Shown one piece after another: positions 42,827 through 51,493 of a DNA stretch of 64,000 bases. This DNA is from Pseudomonadota bacterium (GTDB lineage: Bacteria > Pseudomonadota > Gammaproteobacteria > Burkholderiales > Rhodocyclaceae). A model generated the notes under the pieces. That model was not told the origin of the DNA. It saw only the letters and a list, made by a program, of their open reading frames with translations, and ran no database searches. Every line of letters starts with the position of its first letter. The stretch's first letter is position 1. Where the stretch lies: NCBI GenBank assembly GCA_018240785.1, contig JAFEFC010000026.1, forward strand, positions 1 to 64,000. The letters are read 5' to 3'. Made by a program: the position numbers and the translations under genes.

Positions 42827-43417
42827 ATGCAGCCCCTCGACGCGCCGCGCCTGCTGCCCCACGAGGCGGCGGACATGCCGCCCACGATCAACGCCCAGGC
42901 GGTGCTCGACCAGCTTCACCCGCTGCAGGTCCCGCCCGCTCCGGCCTGGTCGCCCCAGGCGCCGGGCTGGATGGTGCTTGCCGCCGTCGCGCTGACGGCA
43001 TTGGCCGTGCTTGCATGGCGAACCTTCCGGCGCTGGCGGGCCGGCCGGCACCGACGCGCGGCCCTTGCGGAGCTTCAGCGTCTGCGCGCATCCATGCGGG
43101 ACCCCGCCCTTCGGCTCGCGGCAGCCCGGGCGATCCCTGCGCTGGTGCGCCGGCTGGCCCTCGCCCATGCGCCGCGCGCCGAGGTCGCCGCCCTGCACGG
43201 CGCGGACTGGCATGCCTGGCTGGACCGCAGCCTGGGCGACCCCGCCCAGCCGTTCTCGAGTGGCGAGGGCCCGGGCCAGGGACTGGGCGATTGGGCCTAT
43301 CGCCCCGCCGAAACCCTGCCCTGGGAACGGCTCGAGCCGAGCCTGGACCTGGTGGAGCGCTGGATCCGCACGCATTGCGTCGAGCACGACGCAGGCGGCC
43401 CGGGGAGGCGCGGATGA
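42827..43417 (+). CDS. DUF4381 membrane protein
   Basis: A 196-residue protein with one N-terminal transmembrane helix (GWMVLAAVALTALAVLAWRTF) after a proline-rich segment, then a helical cytoplasmic domain. Family hallmarks are LRLAAARAIPALVRRLALAHAPRAEVAALHGADWHAWLDR and a C-terminal PWERLEPSLDLVERWIRTH. It is always found between DUF58 and vWA genes in MoxR operons. Its exact role is unknown. The start ATG lies seven bases after the DUF58 stop; its own stop overlaps the next start (ATGA). Confidence 0.82.
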   Translation: MQPLDAPRLLPHEAADMPPTINAQAVLDQLHPLQVPPAPAWSPQAPGWMVLAAVALTALAVLAWRTFRRWRAGRHRRAALAELQRLRASMRDPALRLAAARAIPALVRRLALAHAPRAEVAALHGADWHAWLDRSLGDPAQPFSSGEGPGQGLGDWAYRPAETLPWERLEPSLDLVERWIRTHCVEHDAGGPGRRG

Positions 43418-44457
43418 GCGCGTGGCCGGGGGCGCACTGGCTGGCCAACGTCGACTGGGCACATCCCTGGGCGGCCCTGCTGTGGCCGCTCGCCCTGTTG
43501 TGGGTCGCCCTGCCACCGCACCGCGAGCGGCGTACCGCGCTGCGCGTGCCCTTCTTCGCGCTCGCGGTCGCCGGCAGCGGGGAGCGCCCGCGTGCCGGCG
43601 CCATCGTCCGCGCGCACGGCGCATGGGGCTGGCTGATGCTAGGCCTGGCGTGGAGCGCCGGCGTGCTCGCCGTGATGCAACCCCATTGGCTGGAGCCGCC
43701 GGTTCTGCGCGTGCAGTCCGCACGCGACTGGCTGCTGGCCATCGACCTGTCGCCTTCCATGCAGGCCACCGACTTCAAGGATGCCGATGGTCGTCCGGTG
43801 GACCGCCTGAGCGTCGTGCGCGGCGTGCTCGACGAGTTTCTTGCGCGGCGGGCGCACGACCGTATCGGCCTGCTGGTCTTCGCCGAGCAGGCCCATGTGC
43901 AGGCGCCCTTCACCCGGGACCACGGGGCGGTGAGCGCGCTGCTGGCCGATGCGCGGATCGGCATGGCCGGCTCGCGCACGATGATCGGCGACGCGATTGG
44001 CATGGCGATAAAGGTCTTCGAGCAGTCGGCGGCCCCGCAGCGCACCCTGGTGCTGCTGACCGACGGGGTCGACACCGGCAGCCGCATCCCGCCGGCCAAG
44101 GCAGCCGAGATCGCCGCCCGGCGCGGCGTACGCATCCACACCATCGCCATCGGCACCGCCAGCGCAGCGGCCGGCGAGCAGCCGGATCTCGAGGCACTGC
44201 GAGCCTGGGCCGCCATCACCGGCGGGCGCACATTCAGCGCCGACGACCGCGACGGCCTGGCCGATATCTACCGCGAACTGGACGCCCTCGAGGGGCGCGA
44301 CCAGGCGCTCGCAGCCGAGCGCCCACGGCGCCCGCTCTTTCACTGGTTCGTGGCAACGGCGCTGGCGCTGATCATGGTCCACCAGGCCGCTGCCGCGCTG
44401 CGCGGCGGGCGGGCAGCGCGCGTCGTGGTCCGACACGGGTCCAGCCGCGATGAGTGA
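43414..44457 (+). CDS. vWA domain membrane protein (BatA-like)
   Basis: A 347-residue protein with two N-terminal transmembrane helices, a von Willebrand factor A domain (about residues 105-290) and a C-terminal helix. The metal-ion-dependent adhesion site is intact: D-L-S-P-S in AIDLSPSMQATD, a Thr-Met-Ile-Gly-Asp segment, and LLTDGVDTGSRIPP. It is the standard BatA-type partner of MoxR. GGGGAGG precedes its ATG. It overlaps the next vWA gene by eight bases. Confidence 0.88.
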   Translation: MSAWPGAHWLANVDWAHPWAALLWPLALLWVALPPHRERRTALRVPFFALAVAGSGERPRAGAIVRAHGAWGWLMLGLAWSAGVLAVMQPHWLEPPVLRVQSARDWLLAIDLSPSMQATDFKDADGRPVDRLSVVRGVLDEFLARRAHDRIGLLVFAEQAHVQAPFTRDHGAVSALLADARIGMAGSRTMIGDAIGMAIKVFEQSAAPQRTLVLLTDGVDTGSRIPPAKAAEIAARRGVRIHTIAIGTASAAAGEQPDLEALRAWAAITGGRTFSADDRDGLADIYRELDALEGRDQALAAERPRRPLFHWFVATALALIMVHQAAAALRGGRAARVVVRHGSSRDE

Positions 44458-46105
44458 ATGGTTCGAGGCCCTCCTGCCCGCGCACTGGCTGCGTCCGTGG
44501 GCGCTCGGCGGGCTGATCCTGGCGCTCTTGCTGGTCGTCCTTGGACGCCGTCGCAACGAGATGCGTGTGCTGCGCGAAGTCATCGATCCGCAGCTGCTTC
44601 CGCACCTGCTCGTGCATGGCGGTCCCCGACGCGGGGTGCAGCCCGCCGACACGCTCGCTGTGGCGGTGGCCTGCTTCAGCATCGCGCTCGCAGGTCCGGC
44701 CTGGGAACGCGAGCCTCCTCCACTCGCGCGCGAACAGGCCGCGCTCATGGTGGTGGTCGACCTGTCGAGCGCAATGGATGCGACCGACCTGCCGCCCAGC
44801 CGGCTGGCCTGGGCGCGCTCGAAGCTGCACGCCCTGCTGGCGCGCCGCGGCGACGCACCCACCGGCCTGATCGTGTATGCCGGCAGTGCCCACCTGGTGT
44901 TGCCTCCCACCGACGACCACCAGCTCCTCGCGTCCTACGTCGACGTCCTGTCCACCACACTGATGCCCGCCGACGGCGCGCGTCCCGCCGCTGCCCTGGC
45001 GCTCGCGCATGCCTGGCTGGCGCGGACCGGGTTGCCCGGCACCGTGCTGTTCCTGACCACCGCCTGGCCGCAGGCGGAACAGACCGGCGCCGAGCGCGAG
45101 ACTGCCACCTCCCGCCACCGCCTGATCGTGTGGGCGATCGGCACCGAGCGCGGCGGCCCGATCCGGAACCCGGAGACGCGTGCCACTCCCGAGGCGAGCG
45201 GAACGCTGCGCCACGCCCGCCTCGAAGTCACCGAATTGCGCAGCCTGCGCGCGCGCAGCGGCGCAAACCTGGTGAGCGTGACTGCGGACGAAGGCGACCT
45301 GGAACGTATCCAGGCGCTCATCACCCGCCAGCAGGCCGAGGCCTCGGCCGCAGCGGCCGACACGCGCTGGCGTGATCGCGGCGCGGACTGGGTCTGGCCC
45401 GCCCTGCTGGCGCTGTTGATGTCCTTCCGCCGTGGCTGGGTCGTCCCCTGGCGCGCCTTCTGCGGCCCGGTGCTCGCCAGCATGGTCGTGCTGTCCCTGC
45501 TTTCGATGCCCTCGCCCGCCCAGGCCGGCGATGACGATGCGGGCTGGACGAATCGCCTGTCACAGCGCTTCGTCGACCTCTGGCTCACCCGCGACCAGCA
45601 GGGCCGCCTGTGGCTGGAACGCGGCGACCCGGCGCGCGCCGCGGACCTCTTCGACGACCCGCTCTGGCGCGGCATCGCCGCAGCCCGCGCCGGGCGCTGG
45701 CAGGCTGCGGCCGAGGCCTTCGCGCAGGCGGACTCGGGGGCGGCCTGGTTCAACCAGGCGCAGGCGCTCGCCCGCCTCGGCCGCTACGCCGAAGCGCTGG
45801 CCGCGTATGACCAGGCCCTGATCCGTGTGCCGGGCTGGCCCGAGGCGCTCGCCGACCGTGCGCGCGTGCGCAACCTGCTGTCCGCGCGCACGGTCGCAGA
45901 CGAGGGCGAGCCCGCCACCGCCCCCGGCGAGGGCGACGAGCAGGGCGAGGACGGCGAGCGCAACATCCAGCCACCCGCCGAGGCCGAGGCGGCCGACGCC
46001 TGGCTGCGCCGCCTCGACACCAGCCCGGCCGCCTTCCTGCGACGCAAGTTCGCCCTGCAGGCGCAGCCGTCTGCCGCCGAGCACCCAGGATCTGCAAACC
46101 GATGA
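44450..46105 (+). CDS. vWA-TPR membrane protein (BatB/BatC-like fusion)
   Basis: A 551-residue protein. Two N-terminal transmembrane helices lead to a vWA domain, then a further helix pair and a C-terminal TPR region (AWFNQAQALARLGRYAEALAAYDQALIRVPGWPEALADRA), ending in an acidic segment rich in Glu, Asp and Gly. It corresponds to BatB and BatC fused. The MIDAS motif is degenerate: D104-L-S106-S-A108, with Ala in place of the last Ser, so metal binding may be lost. It overlaps batA by eight bases and the BatD gene by four. Confidence 0.85.
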   Translation: MSEWFEALLPAHWLRPWALGGLILALLLVVLGRRRNEMRVLREVIDPQLLPHLLVHGGPRRGVQPADTLAVAVACFSIALAGPAWEREPPPLAREQAALMVVVDLSSAMDATDLPPSRLAWARSKLHALLARRGDAPTGLIVYAGSAHLVLPPTDDHQLLASYVDVLSTTLMPADGARPAAALALAHAWLARTGLPGTVLFLTTAWPQAEQTGAERETATSRHRLIVWAIGTERGGPIRNPETRATPEASGTLRHARLEVTELRSLRARSGANLVSVTADEGDLERIQALITRQQAEASAAAADTRWRDRGADWVWPALLALLMSFRRGWVVPWRAFCGPVLASMVVLSLLSMPSPAQAGDDDAGWTNRLSQRFVDLWLTRDQQGRLWLERGDPARAADLFDDPLWRGIAAARAGRWQAAAEAFAQADSGAAWFNQAQALARLGRYAEALAAYDQALIRVPGWPEALADRARVRNLLSARTVADEGEPATAPGEGDEQGEDGERNIQPPAEAEAADAWLRRLDTSPAAFLRRKFALQAQPSAAEHPGSANR

Positions 46106-47538
46106 ATATGCGCCCGATCCGACCCGACGCCCGACGCCGCCAGTTGCTGCGCATGACCGCACTGCTCGCGGCGGCCGCCGCAGTCCCGGGGCGCAGCTTC
46201 GCCAGCGACCGCGCCACCCCCGAGGCGCGCCTGCGCTGGGCCGTCGATACGGCGGGGCGGAACGATGACGCGGCATTCGAGCTCGGCGAGCCCGTCATCA
46301 TTCGGCTGGAGGTCTGGGTCAGCACCTGGTTCCAGGCCCCGGTCGACTTCCCCGCCACGCTGGCGACCGAGTCTGCCATCGTCGAGGAGATCGGCGGTTC
46401 ACCCGAAGCGACCTTCGACGACATCGACGGCCGGCGGTGGACCGGGCTGATCCGCCGTTACCGCGTCCATCCACTGCAACCCGGCGAGCTCGTCCTCGCA
46501 CCGCCCGCAGCGCTCGAGATCCTGCCCGGACGCGGCGATGGCCGACCCTTGCGCGCATCGCCGCCGGCGCCGCTCCGCCTGGCCGTGCGCGTGCCGAAGG
46601 GCGCCGAGGGGCTGAAGCCCTTCGTTGCCGCGCGCGCGCTCGCGCTGGAGCAGCAGTGGGAGCCCGCGCCCGACCCGGACCAGGGCTGGCAGGTCGGCGA
46701 CATGCTGCTGCGCCGGATCACGCTCGTCACCGACGCCCCTTCCCCGCTGCCGCCGACCGTGCCCGCGCTGGCGAGTGTCGAGGGCACCGAGTTGCAGCGC
46801 CACAGCGCGCCCGCCCGCACCGCGGAAGCGGACTCCGCCCGGACCGTCCAGGAGCACGTCGCGACGTACGTGCTGAAGGCGCCCGGCGAGCTGCATCTGC
46901 CTGCCGTCGAGCTGGCCTGGTGGGATCTCGACCAGCGCAAGGTGCGCATCAGCCAGCTGCCCGGCCGGACGGTGAAGGTCTCGGCGGCATCGATGCCCGC
47001 GGACCCGTTCGCCAAACCCGGCAGCGGGCTGGAGGCCGACGTGCCGGACGACTCGCATCGGGCCGTCACCGCGCAGGCCTGGCGCAGGATACCGACGGGC
47101 GCACTCGCGCTCGCGCTCGCCCCATTGGCCTGGCGACACCGCAGCGCGCTCGCCGCGGCGATCCGCCGTCCGCTCCAGCGTTTGCACGCCAGCGAGACGA
47201 CAGCACGCTGGCGCCTGCGTCGTGCCTGCCTGCAAAGCCGGCCAGCGCAGGCCGCCGCCGCGTTGCGCGTCTGGTTGCAGACCCTGGATCCAGCCTTGCG
47301 AAGGCGCATTCGCGCCGACACTGCCTGCGCCGAGGCCATGGAGGCGCTGGTGCGCCATCTGCACGGCCCGCAGGCGCCACAACGCACGGCGCACTGGAAC
47401 GGACCGGCGCTGTGGCACGCGGTGCAGCGCGCGCGTGCGGCCTTACCGAAGACGCAGGATCTGGACGCCGCACTCCCCGAGCTCAATCCCCGCATGCAGG
47501 GCGACGCAAAGCTTCCCCACCCGGCGTCACGCAGATGA
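46102..47538 (+). CDS. BatD-like protein
   Basis: A 478-residue protein with an N-terminal signal peptide (RRRQLLRMTALLAAAAAVPGRSFA), a large periplasmic part of beta-rich modules and a single transmembrane helix near residue 335 (TGALALALAPLAWRH). A cytoplasmic tail of about 120 residues follows, with Arg-rich helices. The layout matches BatD of MoxR operons. Arg-Arg before the hydrophobic segment gives it a weak Tat-like look, but the twin-arginine context is not canonical. The ATG overlaps the stop of the upstream gene. It closes the Bat set, followed by a hydrolase gene. Confidence 0.78.
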   Translation: MNMRPIRPDARRRQLLRMTALLAAAAAVPGRSFASDRATPEARLRWAVDTAGRNDDAAFELGEPVIIRLEVWVSTWFQAPVDFPATLATESAIVEEIGGSPEATFDDIDGRRWTGLIRRYRVHPLQPGELVLAPPAALEILPGRGDGRPLRASPPAPLRLAVRVPKGAEGLKPFVAARALALEQQWEPAPDPDQGWQVGDMLLRRITLVTDAPSPLPPTVPALASVEGTELQRHSAPARTAEADSARTVQEHVATYVLKAPGELHLPAVELAWWDLDQRKVRISQLPGRTVKVSAASMPADPFAKPGSGLEADVPDDSHRAVTAQAWRRIPTGALALALAPLAWRHRSALAAAIRRPLQRLHASETTARWRLRRACLQSRPAQAAAALRVWLQTLDPALRRRIRADTACAEAMEALVRHLHGPQAPQRTAHWNGPALWHAVQRARAALPKTQDLDAALPELNPRMQGDAKLPHPASRR

Positions 47539-47621
47539 CGCCACCCACGGCACGGGCAGCCCGCGCAAGACCGGGCCCTTTGCCATCCACCAACCTAGAA
47601 AATGGAATCCCAGGCGTCCGC

Positions 47622-48518
47622 ATGGTGAATACCAAGCTTCTCCTGAAACGTAGCGCGATCTTCGCCCTCGTCATCCTGATGCTGCTGCTTGCAGGCCTGG
47701 GGGTGATCCTCCAGGGCCGCCCGGCGGAGGCCGCCGCCGGCGAGCGGGTCGTGATCACCGGCCCGGGTGGCGCCCTGGCCTATCAGCGCCTTGGTCAAGG
47801 CGAGGCGGTGGTGCTGTTGCCCAGCTTCGCCCGCTCGGCCGCCGACTTCAATCACCTGGCCCAGGCCCTGGCGAATGCCGGCTATCGCAGCCTGGCGGTT
47901 CAGCCGCGGGGCATCGAGGGTTCGGCGTTCGGTACCCTGGACGTGAGCCTGACTGACTACGCCGCCGACGTCGCCGCCGTGCTCGACGCCGAGGGCGTCG
48001 CCACCGCGCACGCGGTGATCGGCCACGCGTACGGAAACCGGGTGGCCCGGGTGTTCGCCGTCAAGCATCCGGAAAGAGTGCGCAAGCTCGTCCTGCTGGC
48101 CGCGGGGGGCGGCAAGCCGCCACCGCCCGAGATCAACGCGGCGATCCGCAAGGCCGTGTTCGGTTTCGACGGCGCGGCGCGGGAGGCGGCGATCGCGCTC
48201 GCCTTCTTCGCGGGCGAAACCGTGCCCGCGGCCTGGGTCACCGGCTGGTATCCGCTCGCGGCACTGCACCAGACGCGCGCGACCACCGCGCAGGCCTATT
48301 CGAGCTGGAGCCATGGTGGCTCGGCCCCGATGCTGATCCTGCAGCCGGCTGACGACACGGCCGCCGCGCCCGCAGACTCGGAGAAGCTTGCGGCACAGCT
48401 CGGCGCGCGGGCGACCCGCCATGTGATCGCCAACGCCGGCCACGCCCTGCTGCCGGAGCAGCCCGAAGCGGTCGCCTCGCACATCCTGCGCTACCTGGAC
48501 CCGCCCGGGAAACAGTGA
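47622..48518 (+). CDS. Alpha/beta-hydrolase fold protein lacking the nucleophile serine
   Basis: A 298-residue alpha/beta-hydrolase-fold protein with an N-terminal membrane anchor or signal (LLLKRSAIFALVILMLLLAGLGVIL). The elbow that normally reads GxSxG is G134-H-A136-Y-G138, so the usual Ser is Ala. The acid (QPADDTAA) and the His (NAGHALLPEQPE) are present. It may be a catalytically different member, or a binding protein. The start is uncertain: an ATG at 47535 overlapping the BatD stop (ATGA) would add 29 residues, but the anchor begins at 47622. It is the last gene before a convergent hairpin. Confidence 0.78.
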   Translation: MVNTKLLLKRSAIFALVILMLLLAGLGVILQGRPAEAAAGERVVITGPGGALAYQRLGQGEAVVLLPSFARSAADFNHLAQALANAGYRSLAVQPRGIEGSAFGTLDVSLTDYAADVAAVLDAEGVATAHAVIGHAYGNRVARVFAVKHPERVRKLVLLAAGGGKPPPPEINAAIRKAVFGFDGAAREAAIALAFFAGETVPAAWVTGWYPLAALHQTRATTAQAYSSWSHGGSAPMLILQPADDTAAAPADSEKLAAQLGARATRHVIANAGHALLPEQPEAVASHILRYLDPPGKQ

Positions 48519-48543
48519 TGCTCGTGCCGCGCGGTCCGCGGCC

Positions 48544-48582
48544 ACCCACCGGCGGAGCTGCCGTTCAGGGCCGCCGGTGGGT
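48544..48582. terminator. Hairpin between convergent genes, overlapping the EthD-gene end
   Basis: ACCCACCGGCGG (48544-48555) and CCGCCGGTGGGT (48571-48582) form a perfect 12-bp stem around a 15-base loop. The EthD stop codon (48567-48565) lies in the loop. It probably ends transcription from both sides, although there is no clear T-run. Confidence 0.65.
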
Positions 48583-49242
48583 GATCCGGGTGAACATGCA
48601 CACTGATCCGGCGGTGTCGACAGCGTCTGCCAGGGCCGGCGGCAGCCAGTGCCACACCGGCGGGCCGGCGAACGCGGCGGCCACGGCATCGACCGATTCG
48701 TACCAGGCCTCGACGATCGCGTCGTACTCGTAGCCAAGCGGTCGCTCGCCCGCCACCTCGTTCCAGACCAGGCGCGTCGCGGCCGACCACGGCGCGGCGG
48801 GGGCGCTGGCGAGATCAAGCGAACGCAAGCGCTGCCCCGGCAGCGCGCGCAGGAACAGCACGAGACACACGCCGGTCTCCGCGCCATCGACCAGCACCTG
48901 CTCACTTGCGACGAGGGTGAAGTCGCGCACGTAGGTCGAGAACACCCGCGGCTCGTCGGGCCGCATGATGCGCAGCGTCTCCTCGTCGTTCCAGATGTCG
49001 TCGGCGGCCTCGCGGTCGCGCAGCGACAGCAGGTTGACGCCGTCGTAGTCGACGCTGACGCCGTTCGGCACGCCCGGGCGGTCGAGTACCCGCGAGCACT
49101 GGCGCACCGCCTTGACCTTGTCCTGCACGTTGCGACACTCGCGGCCGAGCGCGGAGTGCTCGCGCCAGGCCTGGGGGAAATCCTCGGGCGCCAGCGTGGG
49201 GTTGCGCCGGGCGAGGTAGATCATCTTCCATTGCGCGCTCAT
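48565..49242 (-). CDS. EthD domain protein
   Basis: A 225-residue protein made of two dimeric alpha/beta-barrel (ferredoxin-like) modules of the EthD type. The N-terminal module starts MSAQWKMIYLARRNPTLAPEDFPQAWREHSALGR, where the P-x-F-x-x-W-x-x-H pattern is typical. The C-terminal module has AIVEAWYESVDAVAAAF. EthD-type proteins occur with oxygenases and degradation gene clusters and may bind or isomerise intermediates. Its ATG overlaps the stop of the NMO-like gene. The specific function is unknown. Confidence 0.8.
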   Translation of the reverse strand: MSAQWKMIYLARRNPTLAPEDFPQAWREHSALGRECRNVQDKVKAVRQCSRVLDRPGVPNGVSVDYDGVNLLSLRDREAADDIWNDEETLRIMRPDEPRVFSTYVRDFTLVASEQVLVDGAETGVCLVLFLRALPGQRLRSLDLASAPAAPWSAATRLVWNEVAGERPLGYEYDAIVEAWYESVDAVAAAFAGPPVWHWLPPALADAVDTAGSVCMFTRITHRRP

Positions 49243-50255
49243 GCCAACGCTCCTGCCGACGACCCTGTCGATATCCGGGCCGCTTCGGCAAAGGCGGCCG
49301 GTTGCACGGCTGCCTCCGTGTATTCATGCTTCATGCGCGCCACCAGTTCGGCCACGGCGGGCACGTCATGGATGCTGCCGATCCCCTGTCCGGCCGACCA
49401 CACGTCCTTCCACGCCTTGGGCTTGCTGTCGAGACTGGCAAAAAGGTCGTCCTTGCCGCCGTCCTGGCGGCCCTCGAGCGCGTCGGGGTCGATCCCCGCC
49501 GCGCGCACGCTGTTCTTCAGGTAGTTGGCCCAGATGCCGCTGAACACCGGGGTGTAGACGACGTCCGCCGCGCCGTCGCGCACGATCATGTCCTTGTGTC
49601 CGGCGTCGGCCGCCGCCTCGCGGGTGGCGATGAAGCGCGTGCCCATGTAGCCCAGGTCGGCGCCCATGACCTCGGCCGCGCGCAGCGCGCGTCCGCTGGA
49701 CAAGGCGCCGGCGAGCACCAGCGGGCCGTCCCAGAACGCGCGCACCTCGGCCACCAGGGCGAAGGGCGACAGCGTGCCGCCGTGGCCGCCCGCCCCTGCG
49801 CACACCAGGATCAGTCCGTCGACACCGCTGGCGGCGGCCTTGCGCGCATGCTCGACGTTGATGACGTCGTGGAAGACCAGGCCGCCGTAGCCGTGCACAC
49901 GCTCGACCACCGCATCGGGACGCCCGACCGAGGTGATCACGAAGGGCACGCGGTGCCTGACCACGCATTCGAGATCGGCCTCGCGCCGCGGGTTCGACCT
50001 GTGCAGGATCAGGTTGGCGCCGAACGGGGCCGACGGCCGATCCGGGTGGTCGAGGTCCCACTGCGCCAGCTCGGCCGCGATGCGCGCCAGCCACTGGTCG
50101 AGCAGCTCGGGCGTGCGCGCGTTCAGCGTCGGGAAGCTGCCCGCGACGCCCGCCTTGCACTGCGCCAGCACCAGCTCCTGGCCGCTGGCGAGGAACATCG
50201 GCGAGCCGATCAGCGGCAGCGCGAGCCGCCCGCGAAACATCTCGGGAATGGGCAT
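49239..50255 (-). CDS. Nitronate monooxygenase-family flavoprotein (possible IpdC-like role)
   Basis: A 338-residue FMN-dependent TIM-barrel protein of the nitronate monooxygenase/2-nitropropane dioxygenase family. It begins with LPLIGSPMFLASGQELVLAQCKAG, continues with PFGANLILHRSNPR, and has VCAGAGGHGGTLSPFALV for FMN phosphate and GADLGYMGTRFIATREA. In steroid degraders a member of this superfamily (IpdC/ScdK) acts on the C/D-ring propionyl-CoA intermediates. The position beside the ipdF-like gene and two acyl-CoA dehydrogenases suggests such a role, but the sequence does not settle it. GGAGG precedes the start. Confidence 0.78.
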   Translation of the reverse strand: MPIPEMFRGRLALPLIGSPMFLASGQELVLAQCKAGVAGSFPTLNARTPELLDQWLARIAAELAQWDLDHPDRPSAPFGANLILHRSNPRREADLECVVRHRVPFVITSVGRPDAVVERVHGYGGLVFHDVINVEHARKAAASGVDGLILVCAGAGGHGGTLSPFALVAEVRAFWDGPLVLAGALSSGRALRAAEVMGADLGYMGTRFIATREAAADAGHKDMIVRDGAADVVYTPVFSGIWANYLKNSVRAAGIDPDALEGRQDGGKDDLFASLDSKPKAWKDVWSAGQGIGSIHDVPAVAELVARMKHEYTEAAVQPAAFAEAARISTGSSAGALA

Positions 50256-50311
50256 CCCCTCACCTCCATGGAAAGGCCGGGCAGCGAGCGCGGCCGCCCG
50301 GCGCGGCCGGC

Positions 50312-51469
50312 TCAGCCGCGCGGCATGCCCAGCCCGCGCTCGGCGATGATGTTGAGCTGGATCTCGTTGGTGCCGGCGTAGATCGTGTCGGCGCGCGAGA
50401 AGAAGAACACCTGCTGCAGCCGGCGCAGCGCGTCGTCGTCCGAGCGCACGTCGCCCGCCACGCCGATCACGTCCATCGCCAGCTGGCCCAGCTCGCGGTG
50501 CCAGTTCGACCAGGCGTACTTGTAGATCAGCGCCTCGGGCCGGACCTTGGTCGAGCTCGTGTCCTCCTCCAGCATGCGCAGGCCGTTGTAGCGCAGGCCC
50601 TGCAGGCCCACCCAGGCGTCGGCGATGCGCTGGCGGATCGCCGGGTCGCGCGCGGCGCCGTTGGCGCGGGCGACGTCGATCACCAGTTGCAGCTCGTGGC
50701 TGAAGTGCATCTGCTGGCCGAGCGTGGACACGCCACGCTCGAAGCCGAGCAGCGCCATCGCCACCTTCCAGCCCTCGCCCGGCTTGCCGACGATGCAGTC
50801 GGCCTCGGTCACCGCGCCGTCGAAGAACACCGAGTTGAACTCGGCCTCGCCGGTCATCTGGCGGATCGGGTGGATCTCGATGCCCGGCTGGTCGAGCGGC
50901 ACCAGCAGGAAGGACAGGCCTTCGCGTCCCACCGAGCCCGGCGTGCTGCGCGCGACCACGAAGATCCATTCGGATTCGTGCGCGAGCGAGGTCCACACCT
51001 TCTGCCCCTGCAGCCGCCAGCGGCCGTCCTCGTCCTGCCAGCAGCGCGTGGTGATGGCGGCGAGGTCGGAGCCGGCGCCCGGCTCGGAGTAGCCCTGCGC
51101 CCAGTATTCACGCCCTTCACGGATGCCGGGAAGGAAGCGCGCCTGCTGCGCGGGCGTGCCGAGCGCGATCAGCGTCGGCGCCATCAGCGTCTCGCCGATG
51201 TGGCCGATGCGGCCCGGACCGCCGGCACGCACGTATTCCTCGTGGAAGGCGAGCTGCAGCGCCAGCGGCAGGTCACGCCCGCCGTGCGCCTTCGGCCAGC
51301 CCAGGCCGACCCAGCCGCCGGCGGCCAGTTCCTGCTCCCATTCCTTGCGCAGCGCCGGGAAGGCTTCCTCGTCGCCCGGGCCACCGCGGTGCTTCAGGCA
51401 GGCGAAGCGGCCGACCAGGTGGGTCGCCATCCAGTCGGCGACCTCCCGGCGAAATTCCTGTTCGTTCAT
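50312..51469 (-). CDS. Acyl-CoA dehydrogenase, long subunit of a probable heteromeric pair
   Basis: A 385-residue acyl-CoA dehydrogenase starting MNEQEFRREVADWMATHL, with YWAQGYSEPGAGSDLAAITTRC, LQGQKVWTSLAHESEWIF, and a C-terminal ADTIYAGTNEIQLNIIAERGLGMPRG. The Glu of YEGT is Ala (YAGT); a Glu in LGFERGVSTLG lies where isovaleryl-CoA dehydrogenase carries its base. The start is set at 51469 because AAGGA is nine bases upstream; an ATG two codons earlier is too close. It pairs with the short dehydrogenase 24 bases upstream. Confidence 0.86.
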   Translation of the reverse strand: MNEQEFRREVADWMATHLVGRFACLKHRGGPGDEEAFPALRKEWEQELAAGGWVGLGWPKAHGGRDLPLALQLAFHEEYVRAGGPGRIGHIGETLMAPTLIALGTPAQQARFLPGIREGREYWAQGYSEPGAGSDLAAITTRCWQDEDGRWRLQGQKVWTSLAHESEWIFVVARSTPGSVGREGLSFLLVPLDQPGIEIHPIRQMTGEAEFNSVFFDGAVTEADCIVGKPGEGWKVAMALLGFERGVSTLGQQMHFSHELQLVIDVARANGAARDPAIRQRIADAWVGLQGLRYNGLRMLEEDTSSTKVRPEALIYKYAWSNWHRELGQLAMDVIGVAGDVRSDDDALRRLQQVFFFSRADTIYAGTNEIQLNIIAERGLGMPRG

Positions 51470-51493
51470 GCTCATCGGTCCTTGTCGGTCCTG

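Noticed and set aside
46437..48518. A fused 693-residue protein ending in an alpha/beta-hydrolase
   Set aside because: The first part is an alternative frame of the BatD gene; the hydrolase has its own start at 47622 or 47535.
49239..50255. Firm naming of the NMO-like gene as ipdC
   Set aside because: The family and the location fit, but the N-terminal sequence does not resemble the IpdC proteins I can recall closely enough.
49239..50996. A 585-residue fusion ending in the NMO-like domain
   Set aside because: The N-terminal part is an alternative frame of the acyl-CoA dehydrogenase gene; the NMO-like protein begins at 50255 with a strong ribosome site.
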